NCBI GenBank assembly: GCA_004555535.1
Contig: SFHU01000005.1
Location: 1-47,324 of the forward strand
Length of the DNA: 47,324 nt
Source of the DNA: Clostridiales bacterium
GTDB lineage: Bacteria; Bacillota; Clostridia; Christensenellales; Aristaeellaceae
Reading direction: 5' to 3'
Shown here: piece by piece, positions 16,266 to 24,680 of the stretch
Numbering within the stretch: position 1 is the stretch's first letter
Layout: each line of letters opens with the position of its first letter
Made by a program: the position numbers and the translations under genes
Notes under the pieces: generated by a model
The model's input: only the letters and a program-made list of their open reading frames with translations
Databases searched by the model: none
Told to the model about the DNA's origin: nothing

Positions 16266-17087
16266 TCATTCCCCGATCCAACGGTGCATAAGCGCGCATT
16301 CCTCCCGCGCCATGCCGGGCCAGACGCCCTCGCGCAGCGCGCAGAGATTGTCGTTGTGCGCGCGCAGCACGGGCAGCAGGTTTGCCCAGTCCATGACACC
16401 CTGGCCGAGGGGGCGGTTCTCCCACTTGCCCTCGCTGTTAAAGACGCCGTCCTTGACGTGGAGCACGAGGATCCTGTCGCCAAACAGCGACAGCGCGCGG
16501 CCGAGCATCTCCCGCTGCGCCTGCGGCGCGGTCGTCTCCTGCGTCACGAGGTTGGCCAGGTCCAGCACGACGCCCACGTGGTCGCTGCCCACGTCGTCGA
16601 GCAGACGCCTCGTCAGCTCCGGCGTGTTGAGTGTGTGATAGGAAACCGGCTCGATGCCCGCCCGCGCGCCGCACTGCTCCGCGACCGCCGCCGCGCTTTT
16701 CACGAAGTCGAGCAGGCGCTGGTAGGCTGCCTCCCGCTCCTCCTCCGGGAAGGTGAAGTGAGTCGTCTCCGTGCCCACGCAGAGCGCGCCCAGCAGCACG
16801 CTGGCGCGCAGGCACCGGGCATAGGCCGCCTTCGCGTCCGCCAGGCGCTGCGGATCCCTGTCGCTCGCGCTGACATAGCAGCCCATGATGGGCAGCGCGA
16901 TGTCCCGCGCCTCAAACGCGGCGCGGATGTCCGCAATCGCCTCCGGCGTCATATACTGCTCCGCCGGCGGCGGAAAGGCCTTCGTGAAGGCCAGCTGCGT
17001 CGCGCAGAAGCCCGCCTCCGCGATCCGGCACGCCAACTCCTGTGGGCTAAGCCGGCCAAAGTCATGTCCCCGCATTCCGATTCTCAT
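16266..17087 (-). CDS. Sugar phosphate isomerase/epimerase, TIM-barrel (AP endonuclease 2 family)
   Basis: The 273-residue protein starts MRIGMRGHDFG and shows the xylose-isomerase-like TIM-barrel marks: GIEPV near the middle (metal Glu), VVLDLANLV (metal Asp), LVLHVKDGVFNSEGKWENRPLGQGVMDWANL (metal His and the usual G.G..D). Such proteins isomerise or epimerise sugar or inositol derivatives. It sits in the pectin block, so a role with galacturonate or rhamnose derivatives is possible but unproven. The ATG at 17087 is preferred over the one two codons upstream because GGAGG lies seven bases before it and touches the upstream ATG. Confidence 0.75.
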   Translation of the reverse strand: MRIGMRGHDFGRLSPQELACRIAEAGFCATQLAFTKAFPPPAEQYMTPEAIADIRAAFEARDIALPIMGCYVSASDRDPQRLADAKAAYARCLRASVLLGALCVGTETTHFTFPEEEREAAYQRLLDFVKSAAAVAEQCGARAGIEPVSYHTLNTPELTRRLLDDVGSDHVGVVLDLANLVTQETTAPQAQREMLGRALSLFGDRILVLHVKDGVFNSEGKWENRPLGQGVMDWANLLPVLRAHNDNLCALREGVWPGMAREECALMHRWIGE

Positions 17088-17217
17088 CGCCATTCCTCCC
17101 GCTATTCAAGGTGATTTCATCTTAATCCCCGAGGGATGGGCCGTCAAGTGCGTTTTTCCCTGCGGCCCCTTTTTTGCGCTGTCCCACGGGTGCTTCCGGC
17201 GCGCCGGCCATGAAAAC

Positions 17218-17259
17218 AGCCCGCGTTTTCGCCCTCCTTTGAAGGTGGAAGCGCGGGCT
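17218..17259. terminator. Hairpin with T-run, second of two terminators after citF
   Basis: AGCCCGCG (17218-17225) pairs perfectly with CGCGGGCT (17252-17259); TTTTCT follows on plus and GTTTTC on minus. It may back up the 17277-17313 terminator. No other gene was seen in 17088-17340. Confidence 0.55.
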
Positions 17260-17276
17260 TTTCTGCGCCAAAAGCT

Positions 17277-17313
17277 CAGCCGCCGCAGGGGAACGGTCCC
17301 CCTGCGGCGGCTG
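17277..17313 (-). terminator. Terminator of the cit operon
   Basis: A perfect 15-base stem (arms 17277-17291 and 17299-17313) with a seven-base loop, 28 bases past the citF stop, then AGCTTTTGG on the minus strand. Confidence 0.75.
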
Positions 17314-17340
17314 AAAATTGATTAGGAAGAGGCGGCTTGA

Positions 17341-18903
17341 TCAGTCCTCAAAGGTGTACGGCTTGATCTGCCGCACGACGTCGAGGATCGTGCCGTCGCG
17401 CGCCTCGAGCACGGCGACGACCTTGTCCTCAAACTGCACGTCGTCCGGACGGCCGACGATGCTGTACGCCTTCTCCTTGAGGCTCTCGATGGTGACATGC
17501 GGGATGCCCGCGTCGTCCAGGCACTTGATGAGGTCGGGGCGAAGCGGATTGACTGCGATGCCGTAATCGGTGACGAGCACGTCGACGCAGTCGCCCGGGG
17601 TCGTGACGGTGACGACCTTCTCGCAGACCGTCGCCATGCGCCCGCGGATCAGCGGCGTGACGATGATGCAGACCTTGCTGCCCGCGGCGGTATCCGGGTG
17701 TCCGCCCGGCGCGCCGCGAAGCACGCCGTCCGAGCCGGTCAGCACGTTGACGTTGAAGCCCGTGTCGATCTCCAGCGCGGCGAGCACGACGAAGTCGAGC
17801 TTGTTGACGAACGCGCCCTTGTTCGCCGGGTTGGCGTACTGGCTCGCGCTCATCTCATAGTGGCCCGGCGTCTGGTTGATGGAGTTGACGGCGTCCAGAT
17901 CAAAGTCCTGCACGTCGATGACCTTGCCGACCTTGCCCTTTTTGAGCAGCTCGACCATCGGGCCGCAGATGCCGCCGATCGCCCAGCCCATCTTGATGCC
18001 GCGCTCGTCCATGTACTTTTCCAGGAACAGGTTGGCCGCAAGGCTCGGGCCGCCGACGCCGGTCTGGAAGGAAAAGCCCTCCTTGAAATACGGCGTGGAA
18101 GCGATGACCTTGGCGACGTTCTCCGCCATCATCAGGTCGCGCGGGTTCTGGCTGATGCGCGCCGCGGCGGAGGCGATCTTCTTCGGATTGCCGATGGAAT
18201 CGACGACGACCACAGCGTCCACGTCAATCGCCTCGACGGAGGCGGGCATGTTCGGGAAATCCACGAGGCAGTCCGTGATCACGACGACGTGATCGGCGTA
18301 TTTCGCGTCCGTCATCGCGTAGCCCAAGCTGCCGCAGTTGCTCTTGCCGCCGATGCCCCGGCTGTTGCCGACGCAGTCGCTCGTCGGCGCGGCGACGAAG
18401 GCGATGTCGATGTGCACCTCGCCCGCCTCGATGGCGCGCGGACGGCCGCCATGGCTGCGGATGATCGCCGGGGTCTTCAGCTTGCCCTCGGAGACGACCT
18501 GGCCCATGCGGCCGCGGATGCCGGAGGTCTGGATGCCGACGACCTTGCCCTCCTCGATGTACTCCGCGATGGGATCATGCGCCTCGCCCAGCGACGTCGC
18601 GGCGATGGTCAGATCCTTGAGCCCGAGCTCCTCGATGGCGGCCTTCATGACCATGTTGACCACGAAGTCGCCGTTGCGCAGATGGTGATGGAAGGAGAAG
18701 GTCATGCCGTCGCGCGCTCCGCACTGGCGCAGCGCGTCGGCGATCGTCTCCACGATCTTGCTCTCCTGCGGGCGCTCATAGATGCGCGTGCGCGGCGCAG
18801 CCTTCTGCACATACTTGCCGTCCATGTAGTTCTTGCCCTGATAGACCTCCTTGCCGCCCTCGAGCAGGAAGTCCGGGATCTCGCGTCCGACTGCGTTTTT
18901 CAT
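17341..18903 (-). CDS. citF: Citrate lyase alpha subunit (citrate:acetyl-ACP transferase)
   Basis: The 520-residue protein matches CitF from end to end: KNAVGREIPDFLLE at the start, FSFHHHLRNGDFV, SGIRGRMGQVVSEGKL, RSHGGRPRAIEAGEVHID, DCVGNSRGI.GKSNCGSLGYA, and the C-terminal GAPGGHPDTAAGSK...PLIRGRMAT. It transfers the acetyl group from acetyl-ACP (CitD) to citrate, giving citryl-ACP plus acetate, in the cytoplasmic citrate lyase complex. Its ATG overlaps the citE stop (18900-18903), so expression is coupled. Length is normal. Confidence 0.97.
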   Translation of the reverse strand: MKNAVGREIPDFLLEGGKEVYQGKNYMDGKYVQKAAPRTRIYERPQESKIVETIADALRQCGARDGMTFSFHHHLRNGDFVVNMVMKAAIEELGLKDLTIAATSLGEAHDPIAEYIEEGKVVGIQTSGIRGRMGQVVSEGKLKTPAIIRSHGGRPRAIEAGEVHIDIAFVAAPTSDCVGNSRGIGGKSNCGSLGYAMTDAKYADHVVVITDCLVDFPNMPASVEAIDVDAVVVVDSIGNPKKIASAAARISQNPRDLMMAENVAKVIASTPYFKEGFSFQTGVGGPSLAANLFLEKYMDERGIKMGWAIGGICGPMVELLKKGKVGKVIDVQDFDLDAVNSINQTPGHYEMSASQYANPANKGAFVNKLDFVVLAALEIDTGFNVNVLTGSDGVLRGAPGGHPDTAAGSKVCIIVTPLIRGRMATVCEKVVTVTTPGDCVDVLVTDYGIAVNPLRPDLIKCLDDAGIPHVTIESLKEKAYSIVGRPDDVQFEDKVVAVLEARDGTILDVVRQIKPYTFED

Positions 18904-19814
18904 ACCAACTCCCCCTCGTACATGCCGCAGGCCTTCGCCAGGCGGAGCGTGCGCTCGGCGCCCGGGATAAAGGCGATGTCGATCATCTTGCCGTTGACGG
19001 TGAACACGCCGACGCCCGCGGCGCTCTGCTCGCGGTAGGCGCGCACAATGGCCTCGGCCTGCGCGACCTCCTTCTCGGTCGGCGCGAAGAGCTCGTGCAC
19101 CAGGCGGATTTGCTTGGGATTGATCAGGCTCTTGCCATCAAAGCCCATCGCCTTGTTCTGGCGCACCTCGGCCTCGAAGCCCGCCTCGTCGTCAAGGTCC
19201 GTGAACACAGTGTCAAAGCACTGCACGCCCGCCGCGCGCGCCGCCAGCAGCATCTGTCCGCGCGCCGCCAGCATGTCGATGCCGCTCGGGTCGAACTTCG
19301 TCTGCATGCACTTGCGGAAATCGCCACCGGAAATCGCGACGCCGAAGAGGCGGTCGCTCGCGCAGCAGATCTCATAGGCGTTGAGAATGCCCTTGGGGCT
19401 CTCGAGCGCGGCCATCAGCAGCGTGCGGCCGACCTCGACGCCGAATTCCTTCTCCGCCGCCTCGACAGCGGCCTCGACGGTCTTCACGTCCTGTGCGCTT
19501 TCGCACTTGGCGATGCGGATGCCGTCCGCCCCGCCGGCGACGCAGACGCGGATGTCCTCCTGCCAGTGCGGCGTGTCGAGGCCGTTGATGCGCACGATGA
19601 CCTCCGTGCTGCCGTAGTCGATGGTCGTCAGCGCGTGATAGAGGGAGAAGCGCGCGGCGTCCTTCTGGTTTTCCGCGACGGCATCCTCCAGATCCAGCAT
19701 GATGGAGTCACAGCCATAGATATAGGCATCCTTGATGAGGCCCGGCTTCTGCGCGTTCATGAACATCATGGTGCGGCGCAGGCGGAAGCGCTCAGGCTTG
19801 GGCCGCTTGATCAT
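18900..19814 (-). CDS. citE: Citrate lyase beta subunit (citryl-ACP lyase)
   Basis: The 304-residue protein has the CitE signatures RRTMMFMNAQKPGLIKDAYIYGCDSIMLDLEDAVA near the N-terminus, IVRINGLDTPHWQED, KCESAQDVKTVEAAV, and GKSLINPKQIRLVHELFAPT. It splits citryl-ACP to acetyl-ACP and oxaloacetate with Mg2+. The start at 19814 gives the family length and overlaps the citD stop by four bases; GGGGAGG lies upstream. The frame continues to 19877 but the extra residues are basic and not conserved. Confidence 0.96.
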   Translation of the reverse strand: MIKRPKPERFRLRRTMMFMNAQKPGLIKDAYIYGCDSIMLDLEDAVAENQKDAARFSLYHALTTIDYGSTEVIVRINGLDTPHWQEDIRVCVAGGADGIRIAKCESAQDVKTVEAAVEAAEKEFGVEVGRTLLMAALESPKGILNAYEICCASDRLFGVAISGGDFRKCMQTKFDPSGIDMLAARGQMLLAARAAGVQCFDTVFTDLDDEAGFEAEVRQNKAMGFDGKSLINPKQIRLVHELFAPTEKEVAQAEAIVRAYREQSAAGVGVFTVNGKMIDIAFIPGAERTLRLAKACGMYEGELV

Positions 19815-20113
19815 CGAATGACACCTCCCCACGGAATGCCGGCGTCGCTCTTGCCGCAGCTGCGCATCACGGCGCATTCCACACGCGCCTTGAGCGTGCA
19901 GTCCAGCGCGCCCTTGTCCACCACAGTCACCCGGCCGCCGGTCACGCCCAGGCGGTCAAGCGTCTCCAGCACGGTCGCGCGGATCTGCCGGCCATACTGG
20001 TTCATGACGCTCGAGGAGATCTCCAGCTCGACGCTGCCCTCGCCCGGCTCCACGGTCACGAGCGCATCGCTGGACTCGAGCGTACCGGCCATTGCGTTCT
20101 TTTCAATCTGCAT
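19811..20113 (-). CDS. citD: Citrate lyase gamma subunit (acyl carrier protein)
   Basis: The 100-residue protein contains AGTLESSDALVTVEPG, with Ser14 at the position that carries the triphosphoribosyl-dephospho-CoA group in the Klebsiella protein, and VDKGALDCTLKARVE. It shuttles acetyl and citryl groups between CitF and CitE. ATG 20113 is chosen because the family starts one or two residues before the IxxxAxAGTLE motif; an upstream extension would overlap the preceding gene. The preceding AbrB-type gene ends 31 bases upstream, so the unit continues. Confidence 0.95.
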   Translation of the reverse strand: MQIEKNAMAGTLESSDALVTVEPGEGSVELEISSSVMNQYGRQIRATVLETLDRLGVTGGRVTVVDKGALDCTLKARVECAVMRSCGKSDAGIPWGGVIR

Positions 20114-20144
20114 AATCTGTTCCCTGCCTCCCTTGTTTTTCGTG

Positions 20145-21182
20145 TCATCCCAGCACATGCACCACAAAGCTCAGAATGCTCGGGAAAACCAGCACAACAG
20201 TGATCAGGCGCAGCACCTGCAGGACGATCAGCTTCGCGTTGCTGATGCCCAGGTCGGCGCTGATGAGCGCCATATCGCTCGCGCCCGCAGGCGTCGCGGC
20301 CAGCATCGATTCGGCGCGGTCAAAGCAGCCGGCGCGATGCAGCAGCGCCCCAATGACAAAGCAAGCGGTCGTATAGGATGCGACCAGGATCAGGACGGGC
20401 ACGCCCAGCGTGCCGAGCCTGCGCAGCTGCTCCAGGCCCACGCTCGCGCCGACATACGCGCCGGAGAGCACCTGTGCCAGCTTGCGCAGGGCTCTGGGCA
20501 TCTGCGCCCTGGGATAGACGCAGGCGAAGATGATGCTGCCCAACGTGGCAAAGCCCATCGTGCCTGCCGGCACGGGCGAGGCCTTGCCGATGAGTCCGCA
20601 CACGGTCGCGACGCCCAGCGTCAGCAGGACGTATTTCGCCTGATATGCTTTCTTTTCCTTCTTTTTTGCCTCCACGGATTCCTGGCCCGCGCCGGTCACC
20701 GCGCGAATCATCAGCGGGAAGACGCCGATGCCCAGGATCAGCCGGACGAACTGCATCACGACGACGACGGACGGATCCGCGCCCATGTCCGCGGCGATCA
20801 TCGGAATATCGCTGATGCCGCCGGGCGTGCAGCACATCATCGCCGTCATCAGGTCCAGGCCGCTTGTGGCGGCGACGCCGAGGCCCGCCAGGATGTTGAC
20901 CACCAGCAGGCAGCTCAGCAGGATCAGGGCGGGCTTGCCGATAGCGCGCATCTCGCGCAGATCCTCGCGCTTGATGCCCGAGCCGATGAACGCGCCCGCG
21001 ATGATCTGGGAGACAGTCTTCGCCGGGCCGGGCATGCAGGACTGTCCCGTCGCGATGCCCAGCGCGCAGGCGCCGATCACGGCGCCGACCATCATGCCGC
21101 CGGGCATGTGAAGCCTGTCCAGCAGAATGCCCACGGCGAGCGCGCACAGGAGTGTCAGCAGAATCTGCATCGCTGTCGTCAC
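20145..21182 (-). CDS. AbrB-family membrane protein (duplicated domain)
   Basis: The 345-residue membrane protein is built from two similar halves. TPGGISDIPMIAADMGAD...VQFVRL.LGIGVFP-like sequence near residue 120 returns as TPAGASDMALISADLGIS...LQVLRLITVVLVFP near 310, the mark of the PF05145 AbrB duplication family. Ten or so hydrophobic segments are seen. The function is not settled for the family. Here it lies between tctA and citD, so a role in transport of citrate or of a product such as acetate is possible. GTG 21182 is taken as start because AGGGGG lies eight bases upstream; GTG 21203 is the alternative. Confidence 0.75.
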   Translation of the reverse strand: MTTAMQILLTLLCALAVGILLDRLHMPGGMMVGAVIGACALGIATGQSCMPGPAKTVSQIIAGAFIGSGIKREDLREMRAIGKPALILLSCLLVVNILAGLGVAATSGLDLMTAMMCCTPGGISDIPMIAADMGADPSVVVVMQFVRLILGIGVFPLMIRAVTGAGQESVEAKKKEKKAYQAKYVLLTLGVATVCGLIGKASPVPAGTMGFATLGSIIFACVYPRAQMPRALRKLAQVLSGAYVGASVGLEQLRRLGTLGVPVLILVASYTTACFVIGALLHRAGCFDRAESMLAATPAGASDMALISADLGISNAKLIVLQVLRLITVVLVFPSILSFVVHVLG

Positions 21183-21230
21183 GGCGCCGCCCCCTTTTTT
21201 CACGGATTCTTAACGGTTCAGCCCCAGCGC

Positions 21231-21296
21231 TGCGCCCGCCCTGCGGCGGGCGCAGACGCCGGAGCCTCAGAAGAAGCGAATCGTCTCGCCGATTCG
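21231..21296 (-). promoter_or_regulatory. Two intercistronic hairpins between tctA and the AbrB-type gene
   Basis: A perfect ten-base stem (TGCGCCCGCC 21231-21240, complement 21245-21254) and a seven-base stem (CGAATCG 21277-21283, CGATTCG 21290-21296) follow the tctA stop. Neither has a T-run. They may limit read-through or mark a processing point between the transport and the lyase genes. Confidence 0.5.
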
Positions 21297-21306
21297 GTGG
21301 AAGGGA

Positions 21307-22827
21307 TTACTGCTTTCCGGCCCTGGCCTTCTTGATCAGCGGCATGACGATCGGGCTGACGAGCATGACGATGCACACGATGATCAGCACGAAGGCGATC
21401 GGATGGAGCATCGGGTTGAACATCGTCAGGATGCTGCCCTTGCTCATCAGGTAGCCGCGCGAGAAGTTCTGCTCACACATGTTGCCCAGCACGAGGCCCA
21501 GAACGATGGCCGCGCTGTTGAGGTGGCAGGCGCGCACGATCAGGCCCAGCACGCCGGCCAGCACCATGATCTGCACGCTGGTGGCGGACATCTGGTCACC
21601 ATAGGTGCCGATGAGCGCGAGCATCAGGATGATCGGACCCAGGTAGGAATACGGGATCGCCAGAATCTGCGCGAACACCTTCGCAATCGCCATGGCGACG
21701 ATGACCATCAGAATGTTGGTGACGATCATGGACATGAAGGTCGCGGAGAGGTATTCGGGCTGGTTGGTCAGCAGCAGCGGTCCAAGCTGGACGCCCTTGA
21801 GCGTCAGCGCGGACATCATAACGGCCGCGGCGTTGCCGCCCGGAATGCCCAGGGACAGCAGCGGAACCATCGCGCCGCCGGTCGCGGCGTTGTTGGAGGC
21901 CTCGGAGGCGGCGATGCCGTCGATGATGCCGGTGCCGAACTTCTCAGGATATTTGGAGAGCTTCGTCTCCATCGTGTAGCACATGAAGGAGGCGATGGTC
22001 GCGCCGGCGCCCGGCAGGATGCCGACGACCGTGCCGACCACGGAGCAGCGCAGCATGGTCCACTTGATGCTCCAGATCTCCTTGAGGGAGGGCATCTTCG
22101 TGTTGACCCTGCCGCCGGTGATGCCGTCCTCCGCGGAGAGGCGCTTCTTCTTCGGGTCGGTCTGCTTGAAGACCTCGGTCACGGCGAACAGACCGATGAG
22201 CACCGGGATCATGTCGATGCCGGCCAGCAGGTTGCGGCTGCCGAAGGTCAGGCGCTGCACGGCGTACATCTTGTCCTGTCCGACACAGGCCAGCAGCAGG
22301 CCCAGCAGGCCGGAGATGATGCAGGTCAGGATGTGCTCGCTGTCCAGGCAGGTCAGGATGGACAGGCCCAGGAAGGTCACGGAGAACAGGTCGCTCGGGC
22401 CGAACTGGAGGGCCGCCTTGGTCAGCGGCTGCGAGAGCGCGAACATCGCGACGGCGGAGAACAGGCCGCCGATGGCGGAGGCCAGCAGCGCGACGCCCAG
22501 GGCCTTGCCGGCCTCTCCGCGCTGGGCCATGGGATAGCCGTCAAACGTCGTCGGCGCCGACGAGGGGACGCCCGGAATCTTGAAGAGGATGGCGGTGATC
22601 GAGCCGCCGGTGATGGAGGAGCAATAGATCGCCGTCAGGAAGACGATGGCCGGGATCGGATCCATCGTGTAGGTAAAGGTCAGGCCCAGGGCGACCGCCA
22701 TGGTCGCGGAAACGCCGGGCAGCGCGCCGAAGATCGTGCCCAGCACGATCGCGATACAGACCATGAAGAACATGCCGGGGTTAAAGACCGCCGCAAAGCC
22801 GGAAGCAAGAAGTTGACCCATACTCAT
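21307..22827 (-). CDS. tctA: Tripartite tricarboxylate transporter, large membrane subunit
   Basis: The 506-residue protein is TctA by sequence: GTIFGALPGVSATMAVALGLTFTY, PIPAIVFLTAIYCSSITGGSITAILFKIPGVPSSAPTTFDGYPMA, GVVGTVVGILPGAGATIASF-type repeat and ASNNAATGGAMVPLLSLGIPG. About eleven to twelve transmembrane segments are expected. With TctB and the binding protein TctC it makes an ion-driven uptake system for citrate or other tricarboxylates. It follows tctB by 17 bases. Linkage to citrate lyase makes citrate the likely substrate. Confidence 0.95.
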   Translation of the reverse strand: MSMGQLLASGFAAVFNPGMFFMVCIAIVLGTIFGALPGVSATMAVALGLTFTYTMDPIPAIVFLTAIYCSSITGGSITAILFKIPGVPSSAPTTFDGYPMAQRGEAGKALGVALLASAIGGLFSAVAMFALSQPLTKAALQFGPSDLFSVTFLGLSILTCLDSEHILTCIISGLLGLLLACVGQDKMYAVQRLTFGSRNLLAGIDMIPVLIGLFAVTEVFKQTDPKKKRLSAEDGITGGRVNTKMPSLKEIWSIKWTMLRCSVVGTVVGILPGAGATIASFMCYTMETKLSKYPEKFGTGIIDGIAASEASNNAATGGAMVPLLSLGIPGGNAAAVMMSALTLKGVQLGPLLLTNQPEYLSATFMSMIVTNILMVIVAMAIAKVFAQILAIPYSYLGPIILMLALIGTYGDQMSATSVQIMVLAGVLGLIVRACHLNSAAIVLGLVLGNMCEQNFSRGYLMSKGSILTMFNPMLHPIAFVLIIVCIVMLVSPIVMPLIKKARAGKQ

Positions 22828-22844
22828 AACTTTTCGTCGCCTCC

Positions 22845-23390
22845 TTAACCGAAGATGCCCTTGACGCCCGCGACGACGGACTCAAGGAAGAGCGCGAAGT
22901 TGCGCAGGAAGCCGATCGTGCCGCGCGGCAGGTTGACGCTCAGCAGTCCGCTGAAGATGATGTAGAGCACCAGCGTGATGCACACGGAGGCGATGGCCAG
23001 ACGGACGGGGTTCTTCTCGCCCAGGAGCATGCCGTAGCAGAAGAGCACGAACAGCGCGGTCACGATGAAGCCGACCGTCTCCAGGATCAGGGAGGCCACG
23101 ACCATGATCACGATGCCCAGGAAGAGGCGGCTCTTGAGGAAGCCGGGAATGCTCCTGACAAAGGCGCTGATGGAGAATTCCGGGTTGCCCTTGTTCTTCC
23201 TGATGATCTTGACGATGTTGATGATCAGGCAGATCTCAAGGAGAATGATGATCGTCTTGGGCCACACATCCGGCTGGAGCGCGTAGGGGTTCCTCGTCAC
23301 GCTCGCGGGCACAGCCGCCTCCAGCACATGGGTGAAGAATGTGAAGCCAAGGAAGATGAAGAGCAGAATGTTGATAATCAGTTCAAACAC
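22845..23390 (-). CDS. tctB: Tripartite tricarboxylate transporter, small membrane subunit
   Basis: The 181-residue protein has four hydrophobic segments (about 5-25, 45-62, 90-125 as a pair, and 132-152) and the TctB-type AVPASVTRNPYALQPDVWPKTI region. It is the small permease partner of TctA. The start is GTG 23390 with AAGGAG ten bases upstream. Low sequence conservation is normal for TctB; context settles the call. Confidence 0.88.
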   Translation of the reverse strand: MFELIINILLFIFLGFTFFTHVLEAAVPASVTRNPYALQPDVWPKTIIILLEICLIINIVKIIRKNKGNPEFSISAFVRSIPGFLKSRLFLGIVIMVVASLILETVGFIVTALFVLFCYGMLLGEKNPVRLAIASVCITLVLYIIFSGLLSVNLPRGTIGFLRNFALFLESVVAGVKGIFG

Positions 23391-23415
23391 AGTGCTGCAA
23401 CTCCTTTGCCATTGA

Positions 23416-23442
23416 GGAAAGAGGGGAAAAACCCCTCTTTCC
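23416..23442 (-). promoter_or_regulatory. Intercistronic hairpin between tctC and tctB
   Basis: A perfect 11-base stem GGAAAGAGGGG / CCCCTCTTTCC with an A5 (T5 on the transcribed sense) loop. It lies after the binding-protein gene and before the membrane subunits, as in the other binding-protein operon of this window. Confidence 0.6.
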
Positions 23443-23465
23443 GTGTTGAATTGTGCCTTCCATCC

Positions 23466-23509
23466 GTTCAGAAACCGTTCAGATTCTGTTCAGATTCTGT
23501 TCAGCTTCC
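23466..23509. repeat. Four tandem 11-base repeats after tctC
   Basis: Four head-to-tail units begin GTTCAG: GTTCAGAAACC, GTTCAGATTCT (twice, identical) and GTTCAGCTTCC. They fill most of the space between the tctC stop (23525) and the hairpin at 23416-23442. The period is close to one DNA turn. No known family of site was recognised. Confidence 0.8.
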
Positions 23510-23524
23510 GTACGGATTGTTCTC

Positions 23525-24517
23525 TCACTTGAGATCGTCATACTCCTTGACGAGGGTGCCCTGCTCGACCATGTAGTCGTGCAGATCCTTGTACTCGCTC
23601 TGGCAGAAGGTGACGGTGTCCTCGCCCGGCGCCGGAATCGGACGCTCGTCATACGCGGCGTTGTGGGTGAATTCCTTCCAGGTGTCGGACTGCTTGGCTT
23701 CCTCGATCGCGGCGACCAGCGTGTCGATGGCCTCCTGCGGAGTGCCGGCCTTGGCGAAGATGCCGCGCCACGGGCCCATGACGGAGTTGATGCCGTTCTC
23801 GACGGAGCACTGGAGGTCAGGCGCGATGCTCATGCGGTTCTCGCACAGGGCAAGGATCGGAATGATGTCGCCGGACTCGACGAGGCCCGCGATGTCATCC
23901 CAGCCGCAGACGTACAGGTCGCAGTGGCCGCCAACCAGCGCGGAGTTCGCGTCGGAGCCGGAGGAATACGGGATCTCCAGAAGATCGAGGCCCTCGGTGG
24001 CCTGCGCCAGGGAAGCGCCGTCCACGCCGGTGGCCGTCAGCATCGCGACGGAGACCTCAAACGGATGCTCGGCGATGTACGCCTGGAGCTCGGCCCAGTT
24101 GGTGACGCCGAACTTCTCCATGGAGATCTTGGAGGCGACGATCGCGTTGATGGAGTGCACGAGCACGTCCACACACTCGAACTCGGTCTTGAAGTCCATG
24201 GACGTGTTGCCCAGCATGTCCTGGATGTAGAGGGACTGCGTGCCGAGCATGAAGGTGTAGCCATCAGCCGGCTGCTTGTAGGTGTACTCGACGCCGTTGA
24301 CGCCGGAGCCGCCTTCCACGTTCACAACCTCGACCGGAACGCCGAGGATGTCCTGCAGCAGGGAGGCCATCGGGCGCAGGGTGGAGTCAGCGCCGCCGCC
24401 GACGCCCCACGGGCAGACGAGATCGATCTTGCGCTCGAACTTGAATTCGGCGCTGGCGCAGGTCACGAGGGCCAGCGTCATGACAATGGCGAGAGCGAGA
24501 CATACGAGCTTCTTCAT
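23525..24517 (-). CDS. tctC: Tripartite tricarboxylate transporter substrate-binding protein
   Basis: The 330-residue secreted protein has a signal peptide (MKKLVCLALAIVMTLALVTCASA) and the Tct/Bug binding-protein marks IDLVCPWGVGGGADSTLRP, VVNVEGGSGVNG and YIP-type loops (EIPYSSGSDANSALVGGHCD). Thr precedes the signal-peptide Cys, so lipidation is doubtful; ASA-E fits signal peptidase I. The start at 24517 follows AAGGAGG with a normal gap; an upstream start would include leader sequence. It is the first gene of the tct-cit unit, downstream of the promoter at 24629-24657. Confidence 0.93.
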   Translation of the reverse strand: MKKLVCLALAIVMTLALVTCASAEFKFERKIDLVCPWGVGGGADSTLRPMASLLQDILGVPVEVVNVEGGSGVNGVEYTYKQPADGYTFMLGTQSLYIQDMLGNTSMDFKTEFECVDVLVHSINAIVASKISMEKFGVTNWAELQAYIAEHPFEVSVAMLTATGVDGASLAQATEGLDLLEIPYSSGSDANSALVGGHCDLYVCGWDDIAGLVESGDIIPILALCENRMSIAPDLQCSVENGINSVMGPWRGIFAKAGTPQEAIDTLVAAIEEAKQSDTWKEFTHNAAYDERPIPAPGEDTVTFCQSEYKDLHDYMVEQGTLVKEYDDLK

Positions 24518-24628
24518 TTGGGGTACCTCCTTTTTTATCAACAGCCGGATTCGCCGCCGGCTGAAGTTGCAGAGATTCAACAAACAGACTCCGAATCCTT
24601 TAGCACTTCTTGCGCTTTTCTAGCTGAC

Positions 24629-24657
24629 ATGATAATATAAAGCTGCCCATAATGCAA
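24629..24657 (-). promoter_or_regulatory. Candidate promoter of the tct-cit operon
   Basis: Minus strand TTGCAT (24657-24652), 17 bases, TATCAT (24634-24629). The -35 is poor, as expected for an activator-dependent promoter, and lies next to the putative LysR site. Confidence 0.5.
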
Positions 24658-24680
24658 ATACCGTTTTATGTATATTCGTC

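Noticed and set aside
16284..17114. 276-codon plus-strand frame under the TIM-barrel gene
   Set aside because: Shadow; the minus strand shows clear metal-binding motifs.
23466..23509. Tandem repeats as a CRISPR array
   Set aside because: Units are 11 bases and touch each other, with no spacers and no cas genes.
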